Shown: positions 62,814-64,000 of the stretch, piece by piece
Numbering within the stretch: position 1 is the first letter of the stretch
Layout of the letters: every line of letters starts with the position of its first letter
Source of the DNA: Paucihalobacter ruber
GTDB taxonomy: Bacteria; Bacteroidota; Bacteroidia; Flavobacteriales; Flavobacteriaceae
DNA: 64,000 bases
Reading direction: 5' to 3'
NCBI RefSeq assembly: GCF_006494535.1
Contig: NZ_VHIQ01000002.1
Location: 496,001-560,000, forward strand
Notes under the pieces: model-generated
Told to the model about the DNA's origin: nothing
Database searches by the model: none
The model's input: the letters and a program-made list of their open reading frames with translations, nothing else
Translations under genes and position numbers: made by a program

Positions 62814-64000
62814 TTGTCAATTAAAATCAAATTTCTTAAAAAATGTTACCTGTCATTGTTATTATTGACAGGTAATTTTTTATTTGGTCAAGCCATTAAA
62901 GGGGTAATTACAGATAGCCTACAAAATCCCATTCCTTTTGTAAATATTATTGTAAAAGATTCGACGAATCAAAATATTGTAAAATATACAACTTCAGATT
63001 TAGGTGGTAAATACCGCATAGCTCTAAAAAATGCAGGCCATTACTATGTTGAATTTAAGGCCTTGTCCTATAAACCTTACTCAGAATTTATAAAGATTGC
63101 ATATACAGATATTATAAAAAATATGGTTTTATTAAACCAAGTCACAGAACTTAACGAGGTCATCGTTCAAGCCGATAGGCCAATTGTGGTGAAAAAAGAC
63201 ACTATTATATTTAGGGCTAGCGCATTTACCAAGGGTAACGAAACTGTTGTAGAAGAATTATTAAAGCAAATTCCCGGATTGACTGTAAGTGCTGATGGTA
63301 CTATAAAAGTTGGAAATCAAGAAATATCAAAGGTGATGGTAGAAGGCGATGATTTTTTTGATAAAGGCTATAAATTACTCACTAAAAACCTAAACGCCGA
63401 TGTGGTTGAAAAGATAGAACTGTATCAAAAATATTCCAACAATAAATTATTAAAAGATATAGAAGATAGTAATAAGGTGGCCTTAAATCTCATACTTAAG
63501 GAAGATAGAAAAATTGATTGGTTTGGTAATTTAAGTCTTATGCATGACATCACGGGTGAAAGTCGCTATGAAACTCGAGGAAATTTAATGAGGTTTGGCA
63601 AAAAAGCCAAGCACTATTTTTTAGCGAATTTGAATAATATTGGCAATAACATAGGTGGACAGGACAGATTTATTGTAGATGCATCCAACACGGCCAGTGT
63701 TGGGAGTGTAGGAGATTTTGAGCAAAGCAATGAACTAATATTTTTAGATGGGTTTAATCTGCAGCTCTCTGAAAATCGGTATAATTTTAATAATGCAGAA
63801 CTCACATCATTGAATACAATTTTCAATTTGAGTAAGAGGGTAAAATTAAAAACAAGCGCACTTTTTAATTGGGATGAGAATCAATTCATTCAAAATAGTA
63901 CTCAAAATTTTGAAATCAATGAAATAAATTTCACAAATACCGAAAGCAGCAACCTATTTAAAAAGCTGTTTAGAGGTGAAGGGAAGTTAGATTTTGATAT
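62814..64000 (+). CDS. Carboxypeptidase-regulatory/TonB-receptor-like outer membrane protein (partial)
   Basis: This frame runs off the window end. It starts at TTG 62814, with a signal peptide (KCYLSLLLLTGNFLFGQ). A CarboxypepD_reg domain follows (about 28-115, AIKGVITDSLQNPIPFVNII). A TonB-dependent receptor plug-like region comes next (ELNEVIVQADRPIVVKKDT, then EELLKQIPGLTVSADGTIKV), and the first strands of a barrel (WFGNLSLMHDITGESRYETR). This is the layout of flavobacterial outer-membrane receptor-like proteins that accompany GLPGLI genes. The substrate is unknown and the C-terminus is not visible. Confidence 0.85.
   Translation, partial: MSIKIKFLKKCYLSLLLLTGNFLFGQAIKGVITDSLQNPIPFVNIIVKDSTNQNIVKYTTSDLGGKYRIALKNAGHYYVEFKALSYKPYSEFIKIAYTDIIKNMVLLNQVTELNEVIVQADRPIVVKKDTIIFRASAFTKGNETVVEELLKQIPGLTVSADGTIKVGNQEISKVMVEGDDFFDKGYKLLTKNLNADVVEKIELYQKYSNNKLLKDIEDSNKVALNLILKEDRKIDWFGNLSLMHDITGESRYETRGNLMRFGKKAKHYFLANLNNIGNNIGGQDRFIVDASNTASVGSVGDFEQSNELIFLDGFNLQLSENRYNFNNAELTSLNTIFNLSKRVKLKTSALFNWDENQFIQNSTQNFEINEINFTNTESSNLFKKLFRGEGKLDFD

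Overview
The window is a chromosomal segment of a Bacteroidota bacterium, most likely a member of the Flavobacteriaceae. It is AT-rich. The secreted proteins carry type IX secretion (T9SS) C-terminal sorting domains, and many small lipoproteins are present. Promoters fit the Bacteroidetes -7 motif TAnnTTTG. The gene content (Bat aerotolerance operon, FeoAB, GLPGLI proteins, PlsC/GNAT fusion) is typical of marine flavobacteria. No genus can be assigned from the sequence alone.

Layout. 0-5 kb: metal homeostasis, with a DtxR/MntR-type regulator plus ZIP transporter facing a feoA-feoB-small Cys-rich protein operon, then a Sco protein. 5-14 kb: a secreted M1 aminopeptidase, RseP, tRNA-Asn and tRNA-Pro, a 104-bp tandem repeat block, and two T9SS type B cell-surface proteins, one with eight 66-residue repeats. 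14-22 kb: MFS transporter, isoaspartyl peptidase, ALDH7-type aldehyde dehydrogenase, an AlbA_2 protein, an SDR, an aldo/keto reductase and a DUF4382 lipoprotein. 22-32 kb: a complete moxR-DUF58-(554 aa protein)-batA-batB-batC-batD-batE operon. 32-36.5 kb: an inorganic-carbon cluster (SulP transporter, beta carbonic anhydrase, SbtA-type bicarbonate permease, LysR regulator). 36.5-39 kb: cvpA, pheS and two unknown genes.

39-46.2 kb is an accessory island of fast-evolving lipoproteins on the minus strand. It has three transcription units, each preceded by a homologous spacer of about 430 bp (copies A, B, C), with decayed gene tails at both ends. One unit encodes an M23 peptidase lipoprotein. A diverged, oppositely oriented fourth copy (D) of the spacer lies at 60.5 kb, in front of a small exported protein and two GLPGLI genes. 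The conserved palindromes and direct repeats in this spacer suggest a shared regulatory leader and a recombination point. This is the best candidate in the window for something undescribed.

46-60 kb is mostly housekeeping: fatty acid hydroxylase/sterol desaturase, gpsA, envelope proteins, a TlpA-like protein, mfd, fbp, GNAT, aspartate kinase, an OlsF-like acyltransferase fusion and a CarboxypepD_reg protein. 60-64 kb: leader copy D, the GLPGLI pair and the start of a large carboxypeptidase-regulatory/TonB-receptor-like protein that runs off the window.
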